Part shown: piece by piece, positions 1 through 8,781 of the stretch | Layout of the letters: the number at the start of each line of letters is the position of its first letter | How positions within the stretch are numbered: the first letter of the stretch is position 1 | NCBI GenBank assembly: GCA_963789075.1 | Contig: CAWBJQ010000014.1 | Span: forward strand, 558,001 to 622,000 | Source: DATATJ01 sp963789075 | GTDB taxonomy: Bacteria; Acidobacteriota; Vicinamibacteria; Vicinamibacterales; CAVVIG01 | Length of the DNA: 64,000 nucleotides | Direction: 5' to 3' | Notes under the pieces: generated by a model | The model's database searches: none | What the model was told of the DNA's origin: nothing | What the model saw: only the letters and a program-made list of their open reading frames with translations | Translations under genes and position numbers: made by a program

Positions 1-894
1 CCGCCGTCCAGCTCGCGCCGGCATCGTCGGATCGATAGAGGCCCGGACGTGCGCGCCGTCACCCAGGCGTAGATCCGCTTCGGATCGCCGGGCGCGATGC
101 CGATGCCGATGCGGCTCAAGCCCGTCGGCCGCCGTCGGCAGTCCGCGCGTGAGCGGCTGCCACGTGGTGCCGCCGTCGGTCGACTTGAACAGACCGCTCG
201 TCGGCGCCGGTGTAGGCGTTGTCGTATTCCCACGGCCCCTGGCGCGCGGCCCAGAGGACGGCGTACACCGTTTGCGCATTCGCCGGATCGAACGCGAGGT
301 CGATCGCGCCGGTGTTCTCGTCCTTGTAGAGCACGTTCTGCCAACGTGCGTCCGCCGTCGATCGAGCGGAAGACGCCGCGCTCCGCGTTCGGACCGTACG
401 GATGCCCAGCGCCGCGACGAACAGCGCGATTCGGGATCGCTTCGGATCGACGATGATCGCGGCGATCTGCCGCGCGTCGCGCAGGCCGAGGTGCTGCCAG
501 GTCTTGCCTGCGTCGGTCGACTTGTAGATGCCGTCGCCGACCGAGAGATCGGGACGCTGCAGCCCTTCGCCGCTGCCGACGTAGATGATGTTCGGGATCG
601 GACGGCGCGACCGCGACCGCGCCGATCGACTGCGTCGGCTGATCGTCGAAGATCGGCGTCCAGGTCAGCCCGTAGTCGGTCGTCTTCCAGACGCCGCCGT
701 TGTTGACGCCGATGTAGAAGACGTTCGGCTGCTGCGGCGACGCCGGCGGCGCCGACCGTCCGGCCGCCGCGAAACGGACCGATGTGCCGCCACCGCAGAT
801 CGGCGTACAGCGATGGATCGATGGTCTGCGCGGCGAGCGACAGCGGAAGGAGCGCGAGCGCGAGCAGCGTCGCGTAGCGGCGGACGATGGGCAT
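1..894 (-). CDS. sortilin/VPS10-type BNR-repeat beta-propeller protein, N-terminal part, frameshifted
   Basis: A secreted beta-propeller protein that runs off the left edge of the window, so only the N-terminal part is visible. The start at 894 gives a signal peptide with an Ala-Gln cleavage site, then the family signature RWRHIGPFRGGRT and, in shifted frames, BNR blade pieces such as NNGGVW and GPWEYDNAYTGA. These are typical of the large VPS10/sortilin-like 'glycosyl hydrolase' propellers common in Acidobacteriota; the substrate is unknown. At least five single-base frameshifts are needed to follow the homology, for example near 205, 350 and 740. Because most neighbouring genes are broken in the same way, assembly error is more likely than real decay. 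Family call fairly sure; function not. Confidence 0.6.
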   Translation of the reverse strand, partial: MPIVRRYATLLALALLPLSLAAQTIDPSLYADLRWRHIGPFRGGRTVGAAGVAAAAERLLHRRQQRRRLEDDRLRADLDADLRRSADAVDRRGRGRAVRSRTSSTSAAAKGCSVPISRSATASTSRPTQARPGSTSACATRGRSPRSSSIRSDPESRCSSRRWASVRSERGARRLPLDRRRTHVGRTCSTRTRTPARSTSRSIRRMRKRCTPSSGPRARGRGNTTTPTPAPTSGLFKSTDGGTTWQPLTRGLPTAADGLEPHRHRHRARRSEADLRLGDGAHVRASIDPTMPARAGRR

Positions 895-1008
895 TGATGT
901 TCCCTGCAACGCGAAATTCGCGAACCTTGGTGTCCTTCGTGTCCTCGTGTTTAGCGAATTATAGAGGGCTTTCGCGACGGACGCTCGTCTGGTGATGGCG
1001 TGGGGGCT

Positions 1009-1461
1009 TTATTGTTTGGTCAGCGTGAGACTGCCGCCGTTGAACAACGTCGTGCAGGTGCTGCTGCGGAGGGCGTAGCTTCCCGTGAGGGTCGACGTCA
1101 GGCCGATCGTCACGGTCATCGTGCCGCCCAGTTGTCCGACGCACAGCGGCTGCGTTGGAATGCCGCCAGCTCCGACCGCGATCGTATAGGTGAGCGTCGA
1201 GCCGGCAAGCGTGCCGGTGAGGGCGCCGTTCAACAGCACGACCCCGGTCGGCAGGACGACGAGCACCGGGCCGGTGACGTTGGTATTTTTCTGTGTCAGC
1301 GTCCACGACATGGTCGCGGCCGCGCCCGCGAGGGCGAGGTCGCCGCTCCAGGTACCCGACAGATCCGTCGGCTGCGTGATCGTCGGCGCGGACGGCGAGT
1401 TGTCGCCGCAGGCCGACGACAGCGCCAGGCAGAGGCAGAGCGCGAGAACGCTGCGATGCAT
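1009..1461 (-). CDS. small secreted lipoprotein of unknown function
   Basis: 150 residues. The N-terminus is a type II signal peptide: Met-His-Arg, a hydrophobic core, then the lipobox LSSAC with the lipidated cysteine near residue 18, so the mature protein should be membrane-anchored. The rest is rich in Thr, Gly, Leu and Val in alternating patterns (for example DLSGTWSGDLAL), which suggests a beta-barrel or lipocalin-like fold of the kind in small 'LSGTW' domain proteins. Two cysteines near the C-terminus could form a disulphide. The frame is intact, unlike both neighbours. It is separated from the radical SAM gene by about 45 bp and may share its transcript. No specific function can be assigned. 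Confidence 0.65.
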   Translation of the reverse strand: MHRSVLALCLCLALSSACGDNSPSAPTITQPTDLSGTWSGDLALAGAAATMSWTLTQKNTNVTGPVLVVLPTGVVLLNGALTGTLAGSTLTYTIAVGAGGIPTQPLCVGQLGGTMTVTIGLTSTLTGSYALRSSTCTTLFNGGSLTLTKQ

Positions 1462-1505
1462 GACACCCCGGCGATGCAGGGTTTGTGCCTAGCTGGCCTC
1501 GCAGC

Positions 1506-3016
1506 TTAGCTGGGTACGGCGAGCTCAGGCATCGGCCGGCCGGTGAACAGCCGCCGCGTCGGCTTCGCAATCCAGCGCGCCCACTTGGCGGATCGGCCGA
1601 CGCGCGCGCTGTCGGTCGCGATGCCGGTATTCGCGTACATCTGGCGATAGAGCTTCGAGACCAGCACGAACGCCACGCGCGACTTCAACGACTCCACGCA
1701 CTTCGCCCGCTCCCAGATGTTCGACAGGCTGTAGAACTGATCCCACGCGCCCTGCGTGCCGGCGCGGATGTCGTCGGCCGACATCACCGGGTGCGGCGTG
1801 TAGACCTTCGGGCGCATGCCGTCCGGAATCAGCCAGTGCCGCGTGAGCGGCATGCCCCGCGATGCGCGTGGTGTCGTTCGCCATATCTTTCTCCCACGCG
1901 GCGAAATCGGTCGTGCCGGGGAATGGCGTGAGCATGACAAACTGCGCGAACGTCACGCCGGCGCGCTTCGCGACGGCGACCGTCGCGTCGAACGTGCTCT
2001 GGCGATCGCTCGGCAGACCGAAGATGAACGAACCGAGCACGTGCACGCCGTGGTGCTTGAAGGCGCGCAGCCGATCCACGAGCCCCTCGCCCGCCTCGTT
2101 GAATCCCTTGTGGACGTCCTTCAGACCTTCCGGCGTCACCGACTCGACGCCGACGAGCGCGCCCTTGATCCGCGCCTTGCTTCATCGCATCGAGAAACTC
2201 GGGATCCTCGGCCGCTTCCATGGTGATCTGCGTGAAGAACACCATGTCGTCCGGCAGCTCGGCCAGCCGCCGCATCAGTTCGAACCGCTCGGCGCGAATG
2301 GCGCTGCAGCGTCTGAAATTGCGATTGATCGCGTGCGGCGCGAGGCCATCTGCAGATCGGTCAGCGTGACCGGATAGAAGTTGTCGTCGGCCAGCGCGAT
2401 GAACCGGAAGCCGCGCCGCCGCAGCTCGACGATTTCGCTCACGACGCCGTCGCTGCCGCGCTGGCGCGGACGCTGCCCGTCGGTCTTCCACACCGAGCAG
2501 AACGAGCAGTGCTTCGGGCAACCGCGCACGGTCTGCACCGACGCCCACATATACCGATCCTGCGGCATCAGTTCCCACCGCGCGCGGAGCAGATTCTCCG
2601 GCTCGACGCGGCCGCCCTCGTACACCAGCTGCACGCGCCCCGCGACGGCATCCTCGATCGCTGTCTCCCACACGATGTCGCCGTCGCCCTTGACGACGGA
2701 GTGCGCGCTGCCCAGCTCGTGCGCCTCCTCGGGGAAGAGCGTCGCGTGAATCCCGCCGTAGATCACCGTCGCGCCGGCTTCACGCGCGCAGTCGGCCGAT
2801 CTCGTAGCCGCGCAGCGCGTTGCCGGTGTGAATCCCGATGCCGACGATGTCACCCGCGCCGACTGTCGATGGATCAAGCGGCTCGAGCGTTTCGTCTGTG
2901 ATCAGCGGATCGCCGAAGCGGCGCGGGGTGGCCTCTGCCAGGACGTAGAGCCACCGCGGGGTGATGACGCCGATGCCGAAAGCCGTGTCGCTCGGATTGA
3001 TCAGGTGAATTCGCAT
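1506..3016 (-). CDS. B12-binding-domain radical SAM protein, frameshifted
   Basis: The spanning gene encodes a cobalamin-binding domain (start MRIHLINPSD at 3016, then Rossmann-like GDIVGIGIHTGNALRG and GGIHATLFPEEA) followed by a radical SAM core with the cluster motif RGCPKHCSFC (C-x3-C-x2-C) and the strand ALADDNFYP. The C-terminal part carries GSFIFGLPSD and TPFPGTT, typical of B12-radical SAM enzymes of the hopanoid/lipid-modifying and methyltransferase type. Substrate unknown. The reading frame breaks at least four times (near 2790, 2350, 2180 and 1850). At 2790 a single extra C explains the break, so these stops are indels, not recoded codons. The product ends at the TAA at 1506-1508. 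Confidence 0.7.
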
Positions 3017-3277
3017 ATGTACGGCTGAAAACGCGGGTGGCACGGCCAAAAAAACCGCGCATCCTTCGGGTTGGAAACTTCGGGACGTCCCAAGCTTAGA
3101 CGTTTGCCCGTAAGGGGTCAACGGTTACCGTCCGTTTTTTATACGTTCCACTGCGTACGAGACCATATGCCTCAGCCCGAGCACACGGATGACGCAGCAA
3201 CGGTACTGCTGAGGTGTTGCGGTGCGGCCGTAATGGCGGCCATCGCTGTGCTATCGTCGATTCTTCAAGGAGGACTG

Positions 3278-3826
3278 ATGACAGACGTGTTTCGGGTCGT
3301 GTCGGTCGCCCTCATCGCCGTGGGAATGCTGGCCGCGCCGGTATTCGCGCAAGACCTCAAGGTCGGCGATCAGGCCCCCGACTTCACCGCGCCTGGAACC
3401 GACGGGAAGACGCACACACTCAGCCAGCTCAAGGGCCAGTGGGTCGTCCTCGCGTGGTTTCCAAAAGCGTTCACCGGTGGTTGAACCGCCGAATGCAACT
3501 CGCTCCGTGAGAGCGGGGAGCTCATTCGGCACTTCGACACCGCGTACTTCATGATCAGCGTCGATACGCTGGAAGACAACAAAGCGTTCGCCGAAAAAGA
3601 GCATGCGGACTTCACCATGCTCGCCAATCCCGACAAAAAGATCGCCTTCACCTACGGCGTCATCCCGCCCGATGCGCCGGCCGATCGGCAGTACGCCAAA
3701 CGCTGGACCTTCTATATCGATCCGACCGGCAAGATCGCGGAGATCGATAAGGCCGTGCACCCGGCCACATCCGGACAGGACATCGTCGACCACCTGAAAG
3801 CGCTGAGCGTTCCCGCAAGAAAGTAG
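3278..3826 (+). CDS. selenocysteine-containing peroxiredoxin (AhpC/TSA family), in-frame UGA at the catalytic position
   Basis: A 182-residue secreted thioredoxin-fold peroxidase when the UGA at 3482-3484 is read as selenocysteine (residue 69). The ATG at 3278 follows an AAGGAGG Shine-Dalgarno; residues 1-24 form a signal peptide ending VFA-QD; VGDQAPDFTAPGTDGK opens the AhpC/TSA domain. The active-site segment reads WFPKAFTGG-U-TAECNSLRE. Relatives carry Cys exactly where UGA stands, and a second cysteine three residues later could resolve a selenenylsulphide. The frame is continuous on both sides (FMISVDTLEDNKAFAE, then YIDPTGKIAEID), ending at TAG 3824. A hairpin fitting the bacterial SECIS starts 3 nt after the UGA. 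Selenocysteine peroxiredoxins are known in bacteria. The alternative, a nonsense substitution in a Cys codon, is less likely given the hairpin. Confidence 0.85.
3488..3530 (+). promoter_or_regulatory. bacterial SECIS-like hairpin for UGA decoding
   Basis: Begins 3 nt after the UGA at 3482-3484. Outer stem: GCCGAATG (3488-3495) pairs perfectly with CATTCGGC (3523-3530). After an internal loop, an inner 7-bp stem pairs 3499-3505 with 3511-3517 (one G-T wobble), leaving the apical loop CGTGA. The loop has G at its second position and a GU, and lies 21 nt after the UGA, inside the known 16-37 nt range for SelB-dependent SECIS elements. Seen by eye, not folded by program. Confidence 0.75.
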
Positions 3827-3877
3827 CGCGAAGGCTTCCACCTCCGCCAAGGCTCCGGCGGACAGGTCAGCCGAGCG
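3824..3877 (+). repeat. 54-bp dispersed repeat, copy 1
   Basis: Starts at the TAG stop of the peroxiredoxin gene and runs to the GAGCG at 3877. Nearly identical to 6573-6626 (same strand) and 14816-14866 (opposite strand). The core GGCTCCGGCGGACAGGTCAG is identical in all three. Its first three bases supply the stop codon of the upstream gene. Confidence 0.85.
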
Positions 3878-3895
3878 TTTCCGTAGAGCGTTTCC

Positions 3896-3925
3896 GTAGA
3901 GCGGGTCCTTTGGGACCCGCCCTAC
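3896..3925 (+). terminator. strong hairpin, possible terminator of the peroxiredoxin gene
   Basis: GTAG-A-GCGGGTCC, loop TTT, then GGACCCGC-C-CTAC: an 8-bp perfect inner stem extended by GTAG/CTAC. No T-run follows, so it may be a repeat-family palindrome rather than a classical intrinsic terminator. It is preceded by a 14-bp direct duplication (GAGCGTTTCCGTA twice). Confidence 0.45.
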
Positions 3926-4048
3926 ACGCCATCTATTCCACGTCAGATTCAGCCGGCGCGCTCCCGCCTGCCAGAGCAGCTCTGAACACCCGCGCCGCAG
4001 CGGTCTGGCTGGAAGTACGCGAACATAGACCGATTCAACGGAGGTCCC

Positions 4049-4414
4049 ATGCGGAAGTATGTGCTCGCCCTGGCGCTCGCCGGGCTTCTCGGGTTCGTCC
4101 ACGTGCCGGCGCAAGAGCCGGCGTGCCTGCACGGCCCAAAAGAAACGGCCGAACAACGCGACCGCCGGATGGCAGCTCTGGACTTCGCGCGTCAACTGAA
4201 CACCTTCGAGGCGGCCGGCAAGAGTCAGGCGCAGCGGTATTACGCGATCGAAGATTTACCGGGCCTCCCGCCGCTGCCCGGCGGCATGAAGGCCGGCATC
4301 GCCACCGACGGCGCCTCGTACATTTTTTCGATCAAGGACACGCTGGACGCGTGCCATTTCGCGTTCTTCTCCGATCAGGACGGTGCGATTTATACGGCCA
4401 CGCCGATTCGCTAG
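4049..4414 (+). CDS. small secreted protein of unknown function
   Basis: 121 residues, ATG at 4049 preceded by GGAGG. Residues 1-22 form a signal peptide (basic start, LALALAGLLGFV core, VPAQE cleavage region). The mature part has a conserved-looking segment, TAEQRDRRMAALDFARQLN, then GLPPLPGGMKAG and ending DGAIYTATPIR. This heptad-like TAEQRDRR...AR...N pattern resembles small secreted proteins with a helix followed by a compact beta domain; I recognise no named family. Two cysteines (near residues 27 and 106) could pair. The gene stands alone between the 54-bp repeat region and the convergent ABC transporter operon; the gap after it holds a CACGAAGG-type stutter (about 4430-4462). Confidence 0.6.
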   Translation: MRKYVLALALAGLLGFVHVPAQEPACLHGPKETAEQRDRRMAALDFARQLNTFEAAGKSQAQRYYAIEDLPGLPPLPGGMKAGIATDGASYIFSIKDTLDACHFAFFSDQDGAIYTATPIR

Positions 4415-4459
4415 GCCGGGCGCGAAATTCTTCCTTCGTGCCCTTCGCGTCCTTCGTGG

Positions 4460-5137
4460 TTAATCACTTCTGACCACACCATCTTCGACGCGCAACACGC
4501 GCGTGGCGAAGTCGCGGGCGAACTCCTCGTCGTGCGTCGCGACGACGAGCGTTCGCCCCTGACTCGAGCAGGCCGCGCAGCAAGGCGCCGAGCTCGACGC
4601 GGCGCGCCGGATCGAGCGATGCGGTCGGCTCGTCCATCAGCAGGATGGCGGATCGACCGCGAGCGCACGCGCGATGGCCACGCGCTGCGCTTCGCCGCCG
4701 GACAGCTCCCGCGGCAGGGCGCGCGCGCGGTGTTCGACGCCAAAGGCGGTCAGCAGTTCGCGGCCGCGGCGCGCGGCCTCGGTCGGCGCCACGCCGTGCG
4801 CGTACACCGGCGCCAGGCAGACGTTGTCGATCGCCGACAGATGTTCGAACAGGCAGTGGAACTGGAACACCATGCCGACCTGCCGGCGCAGCTGTCGCAG
4901 TGTCGCCCGGGAATCGCCGCGCCGCCTTCGAGGGTCACGTCGCTCGACGACGATGCGGCCCGACTGAAACGGCTCGAGCCCGGCGATCGCGCGGAGGCCG
5001 TCGTCTTGCCTGAGCCGGACGGCCCCATGAGGGCGACGAGCTCGCCGCGCGACACGTCGACGCACACGCCGCTCAGGATGCGGCGCGCGCCGCGCTGCAG
5101 CTGAACGTCCCGCGAGGCGCAGCACCGGATTGCTCAT
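4460..5137 (-). CDS. polar amino-acid ABC transporter ATP-binding protein, frameshifted
   Basis: ATPase subunit of a GlnQ/HisP-type importer. It starts MSNPVLRL at 5137 and shares an ATGA overlap with the fused permease gene upstream, so the two are translationally coupled. Visible motifs, spread over frames: Walker A MGPSGSGKTT, Q-loop VGMVFQFHCLFEHL, signature LSGGEAQRVAIARAL, D-loop/Walker B region, and the H-loop VVATHDEEFARD, ending VLRVEDGVVRSD. The Q-loop context MVFQ and the 'LFEHLSAIDNV' segment are typical of amino-acid importers. At least four frameshifts, including near 5110, 5000 and 4650, break it; the transporter is otherwise complete, so these look like assembly errors. Confidence 0.7.
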
Positions 5138-6707
5138 GCCGTCGGCGCCTCCAGCGCCGCTCGAGCCGCCGCGCGAGGGCGCGAGAGCGGCAGCGACATC
5201 ACCAGGTAGAGGCCCGCGCACATCGTGCCTGGAATCACCCAGCTGCCGAGATTCGTCGCGAAGATCTGTGTCTGCTTCGTCAGCTCCAGCACCGTGAGCA
5301 CCGACACAAGCGAGGAATCCTTCAGCAGCGCGACGAAGTCGTTGGTCATCGGCGCCAGCGCCAGGCGGAAGGCCTGCGGACCGCGGACGAGCGTCAGGAC
5401 CTGCCGCTCGCTGAGGCCGAGCGTGCGCGCCGCCTCGAGCTGGCCGGGCGACATCGCGTCGAGCGCCGATCGATAGATCTCGCTTTCGTACGCGGCGTAG
5501 TTGAGCGCGAGGCCCAGCAGCGCCGCCGCGAACGCCGGCAGCCGGATCGCCGCGGCGATGCCGTAATACAGCACGAACAACTGCAGAAGAATCGGCGTGC
5601 CGCGCATCAGCTCGACGTAGCCGGTGAGCAGACCGCGGAGCGGGCGGCCTCCGTAGACCCGTCCCGTCGCGATCAGCACGCCGAACACGACCGCCAGCCC
5701 CATCGACAGACACGAGAGCACGATGGTGATGACCGACGCGCGCAGCAGCGACGGAAGGTAGCGGATCGCCGCATCCGTTCGCGACATCGTCGCCACGCTG
5801 GCCGACGTGTCCAGACCGACGATCGGCGGGACCGGCTCGCGGGCAAGCAGCCGGGCGTACATCGCCGGTTGATCGTCGTTCCAGACGTTCCATTTTCGGA
5901 AGATGCGCTCGAGCGTGCCGTCGCGCATGGCGCCGAGGAGCATTTCGTTGATCGCGTCGCGCAGTGCGGCGTTCCTCGGCGACAAGACTGCCGACGTAGT
6001 GGCCGACGGCGATCGTCTGTGGCTCGGTGGTGAATCCGGACACGAATCGATGACGGCGTGCAGCCAGGACGTTGTCCAGCAGCACGGCGTCGACACGCCC
6101 GAGAATCAGATCGCTGTACGGATGGACGTCGTCGTCGTACGAGATCGCCTGCAGGCCCAGATCGCGCTCGGCCTTCAACAGGATCTCGTACGCGATCGTG
6201 CCGCCCAGCGTGGCCACGCGCCGGCCGCGGAGATCGGCGAGCGAGCGATAGCGCGAGGCGTCGGCGTCGCGGACGCTGAGGACTTCGCGAAATTCGTAGT
6301 AAGGAATGGTCGGCGCGAGCGCGGCCCGGCGCGCCGGCGTGTCCTCGATGCCGCTCAGCGCGATGTCGGCATCGCCCCGCTCGATCGACTGATCGAGCGA
6401 CTCGAACCGCACGCAGCACGAATCGCGGCGCGCGGCCGAGTGCGCGCGCGACGAGGTCGGCGATCTCGACGTCGAAGCCGACCAGCTGATCCGGATGGCT
6501 CGGGTCGGCCTCGACAAACGGCGCGCCTCCTTCGGAATCCCCAGCCCAGAGCAGGACAGGCGGCGTCTGCGGTAGCGCGAAGGCTTCCACCTCCGCTAAG
6601 GCTCCGGCGGACAGGTCAGCCGAGCGGGATCCAGCGCCGCCATGCTCGGCCAAAGCCGTCGCGCTACCAAATGGCGGCGCGATCCACAACAGCGCCGTGA
6701 TTAGCAG
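5134..6707 (-). CDS. amino-acid ABC transporter: periplasmic binding domain fused to permease, frameshifted
   Basis: One polypeptide with an N-terminal SBP_bac_3 domain (GFDVEIADLVARALGR, GDADIALSGIEDT, GGTIAYEILLKAE, then IFRKWNVWND) running without a stop into a GlnP/HisM-type membrane domain (LPSLLRASVITIVLS, EAA-loop region ALDAMSPGQLEAARTLGLS, ending near 5134). This GlnP-like fusion puts receptor and channel in one chain; the ATPase follows with an ATGA overlap. Frameshifts lie near 6415 and 5975. The start is uncertain: no ATG/GTG precedes the signal-like LLITALLWIAPPF, and CTG 6707 or TTG 6689 are possible. The 54-bp repeat lies in frame just after the signal peptide, adding about 18 residues (SADLSAGALAEVEAFAL). 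Confidence 0.7.
6573..6626 (+). repeat. 54-bp dispersed repeat, copy 2, inside a coding region
   Basis: Same orientation and length as 3824-3877, differing at only a few bases. Here it sits inside the transporter gene on the opposite strand and stays in frame, translated as SADLSAGALAEVEAFAL between the signal peptide and the binding domain, a linker position that can tolerate extra residues. Confidence 0.85.
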
Positions 6708-6757
6708 AGTATGGCGACAAGTAACGCAACGCGGTAGATTGTAGCGGGAGGCTGACG

Positions 6758-7606
6758 ATGGCGACGAACGTGGCATTTCTCGGCACAGGACTTTTGGGAT
6801 CAGGCATGGTCGAGGCGATGCTTGCGCGCGGCGATCGCGTCACCGTCTGGAATCGGACGGTATCGAAGGCGCGCGCGCTCGAGCGCTTCGGCGCCATCGT
6901 CGCCGCCACGCCGGAAGAAGCCGTCGCGGCGGGGGATCATGTCCACATGGCTCTGCCCGACGATGCCGTGGTGGACGAGGTGATGGCGCGCTGCGTTCCG
7001 CACCTGCGAAAGGGCGCCGCCGTGCTCGATCATTCGACCACCGCTCCAGCGGGCACGAAAGCACGGGTGCCGCGCATGCAGTCCCAGGGGATCCGATTTC
7101 TGCACTGCCCGGTCTTCATGTCACCGCAGATGACCCGCGACTCGAAGGGCATCATGCTCGTCTCCGGGCCGGAGGCGGTGTTCGCCGACGTCGCCGGCGA
7201 GCTGAGAAAGATGACCGGCGAGGTCTGGTACCTGGGCGAGCGCCCAGAGCTCGCCGCGTCGTACAAGATCTTCGGCAACTCGATGTTGTTCGTGGTCGCC
7301 GCGGGCATTGCGGACGTCTTCGCGATGGCCAAGGAAATCGGCATCGCACCGGCGGAGGCGATCAGCGTCTTTTCGAAATTCAACGCGGGCAGCGTGATTC
7401 CGTCGCGCGGCGACAAGATGGCGCGCGCCGACTTCTCGGCGACCTTCGAATTGACGATGGCGCGCAAGGACCTCCGGCTGATGATCGAGGCGGCCGGCCA
7501 TCAGCCGCTGGCGGTGCTGCCGGGCATCGCGAAACGCATGGACGACGCGATCGCGAAAGGGCACGGCCAGGACGATCTTGGCGCGATTGCCGCGGGGCTT
7601 GTCTGA
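6758..7606 (+). CDS. NAD(P)-dependent beta-hydroxyacid dehydrogenase family oxidoreductase
   Basis: 282 residues, intact. ATG at 6758 after a GGGAGG Shine-Dalgarno. The N-terminus has the dinucleotide-binding motif FLGTGLLGSG (residues 7-16) and VWNRTVSKA, as in 3-hydroxyisobutyrate and tartronate-semialdehyde reductases and glyoxylate reductase (GLYR1-like). The family signature region is altered (HCPVFMSPQMTRDSKG in place of DAPVSGG), and the catalytic lysine is in SYKIFGNSML near residue 174. The substrate is therefore uncertain; a short-chain beta-hydroxyacid or aldehyde is likely. It diverges from the ABC transporter operon and converges on another dehydrogenase at 7659, with a hairpin between. 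Confidence 0.8.
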   Translation: MATNVAFLGTGLLGSGMVEAMLARGDRVTVWNRTVSKARALERFGAIVAATPEEAVAAGDHVHMALPDDAVVDEVMARCVPHLRKGAAVLDHSTTAPAGTKARVPRMQSQGIRFLHCPVFMSPQMTRDSKGIMLVSGPEAVFADVAGELRKMTGEVWYLGERPELAASYKIFGNSMLFVVAAGIADVFAMAKEIGIAPAEAISVFSKFNAGSVIPSRGDKMARADFSATFELTMARKDLRLMIEAAGHQPLAVLPGIAKRMDDAIAKGHGQDDLGAIAAGLV

Positions 7607-7616
7607 TGCGGCCTCG

Positions 7617-7641
7617 TCTTCAAGACGTTGAAGACGTCTTG
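7617..7641 (+). terminator. bidirectional hairpin between convergent dehydrogenase genes
   Basis: TCTTCAA (7617-7623) pairs with TTGAAGA (7628-7634), or alternatively CAAGACG (7621-7627) with CGTCTTG (7635-7641). Lies between two convergent stops (7606 and 7659). No clear T-run. Confidence 0.45.
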
Positions 7642-7658
7642 CACCTTGAAACGTGACG

Positions 7659-8603
7659 TCAATAGCCGCGCGCGAATTCGACTCGGCACTGGAGTGGTTC
7701 GCCCTGGATCCATCGGCGGTAGTTGGCGATGAACAGGGCGGCGATATCCGCGGGGATGCTCAACGCCGCGGTGTGCGATGTGATCATGACGTTGGGGGCT
7801 CGCCAGAAGACGTGCCCAGGCGGGAGCGGCTCCTGTTCGAACACATCGAGCACCGCCCCGGCGAGCCGACCGGCCGATAACGCGTCCGCCAGAGCGTCCT
7901 CGGCCACCACGCTGCCGCGGCCGGGATTCACCAATACGGCGCGCGGCGGCAGCGCGCGCAGCAGGGCGGCGTCGACGAACTGACGGGTCTCGCTGGTATT
8001 CGGCATGACGCAGACCAGATAATCGAGGTCGGCGGCGAACGCCGGAAGGCTGTCGCGTCCATGAAAATACGCGTCGACGTCAGGCGCGTCTTCCGATGCC
8101 CGCGTATAGCCCTTCACGCGCATGCCGAAATGCTTTGCGGTGCGGGCGAGCGCCGCGCCAATCGATCCTACGCCGAGCAGGCCGAGCTGCTTTCCGCGGA
8201 GTGTGCCCGGTGGAGTCGGATCCCAGCGGCCCGCCTGCTGCGATGCGTACCGCTGCAGGACCCGCCGCTCGTGCGCGAGGAGATAGCCGAACACGTACTC
8301 CGACATCAGTCCGCCGAACACGCCGCACGCATTGGTCAACAGGTAGTCGCGGCGTAGCGCGGGGTCGAGGAGCGGCTCCACGCCGGCCCAGGTCGACTGC
8401 ACCCACTGCAGCCGCCTGGCAAGAGGCAGCACGCGTGCGAGCAGCGATGGTTCGCCAAGTGCCACGTCCGCATCGATCGCTGATGCGGCCGCCTCGGCCG
8501 GATCGCTCATTGACGTGATTGCCAGATTGGACAGTTGCGCGGCCTCAACGAGCGCGTGATATTCACCAGCGCGGCGCGTGAGGATGAGAAGCCGGTGCGT
8601 CAT
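7659..8603 (-). CDS. D-2-hydroxyacid dehydrogenase family protein
   Basis: 314 residues, intact, start ATG 8603 and stop TGA 7659. The NAD-binding Rossmann motif is LGLLGVGSIGAALA near residue 140, followed by LVCVMPNTSETRQFVDAALL and the conserved VNPGRGSVVAEDALADAL. The arginine-containing NPGRG replaces the usual NxxRG, and the C-terminal catalytic His lies in the HVFWRAPNVMITSHTAA region. This matches the glyoxylate/hydroxypyruvate reductase branch (GhrA-like). The substrate is probably a 2-ketoacid such as glyoxylate or hydroxypyruvate. Its upstream gap (8604-8781) is shared with the divergent FG-GAP gene. Confidence 0.8.
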   Translation of the reverse strand: MTHRLLILTRRAGEYHALVEAAQLSNLAITSMSDPAEAAASAIDADVALGEPSLLARVLPLARRLQWVQSTWAGVEPLLDPALRRDYLLTNACGVFGGLMSEYVFGYLLAHERRVLQRYASQQAGRWDPTPPGTLRGKQLGLLGVGSIGAALARTAKHFGMRVKGYTRASEDAPDVDAYFHGRDSLPAFAADLDYLVCVMPNTSETRQFVDAALLRALPPRAVLVNPGRGSVVAEDALADALSAGRLAGAVLDVFEQEPLPPGHVFWRAPNVMITSHTAALSIPADIAALFIANYRRWIQGEPLQCRVEFARGY

Positions 8604-8675
8604 GTGGCGGATCGCACTTCACTCTAGCCGATCGTTGTCGGCGAGGCGAGCGGCCGTCGTCCGAGGCGGAATCCC

Positions 8676-8706
8676 TTGACACCGCGGGATCACTCGCGCG
8701 TACATC
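8676..8706 (+). promoter_or_regulatory. possible sigma-70-like promoter for the FG-GAP/ASPIC gene
   Basis: A perfect TTGACA (8676-8681) is followed after 19 bp by TACATC (8701-8706), about 75 bp before the ATG at 8782. Spacing is a little long and the -10 is weak. Confidence 0.3.
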
Positions 8707-8781
8707 TGCAGCATATTGTTACGGTGTGGCAGCCTGCACCGCCGGGACGATCGAGCCAGCCTTAGCAATCAGGAGAATGAG

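Noticed and set aside
2760..2810. In-frame TGA in the radical SAM gene as a second selenocysteine site
   Set aside because: The homology continues in another frame after the TGA (AREAGATVI), so a single extra C explains it; the position is not a cysteine site.
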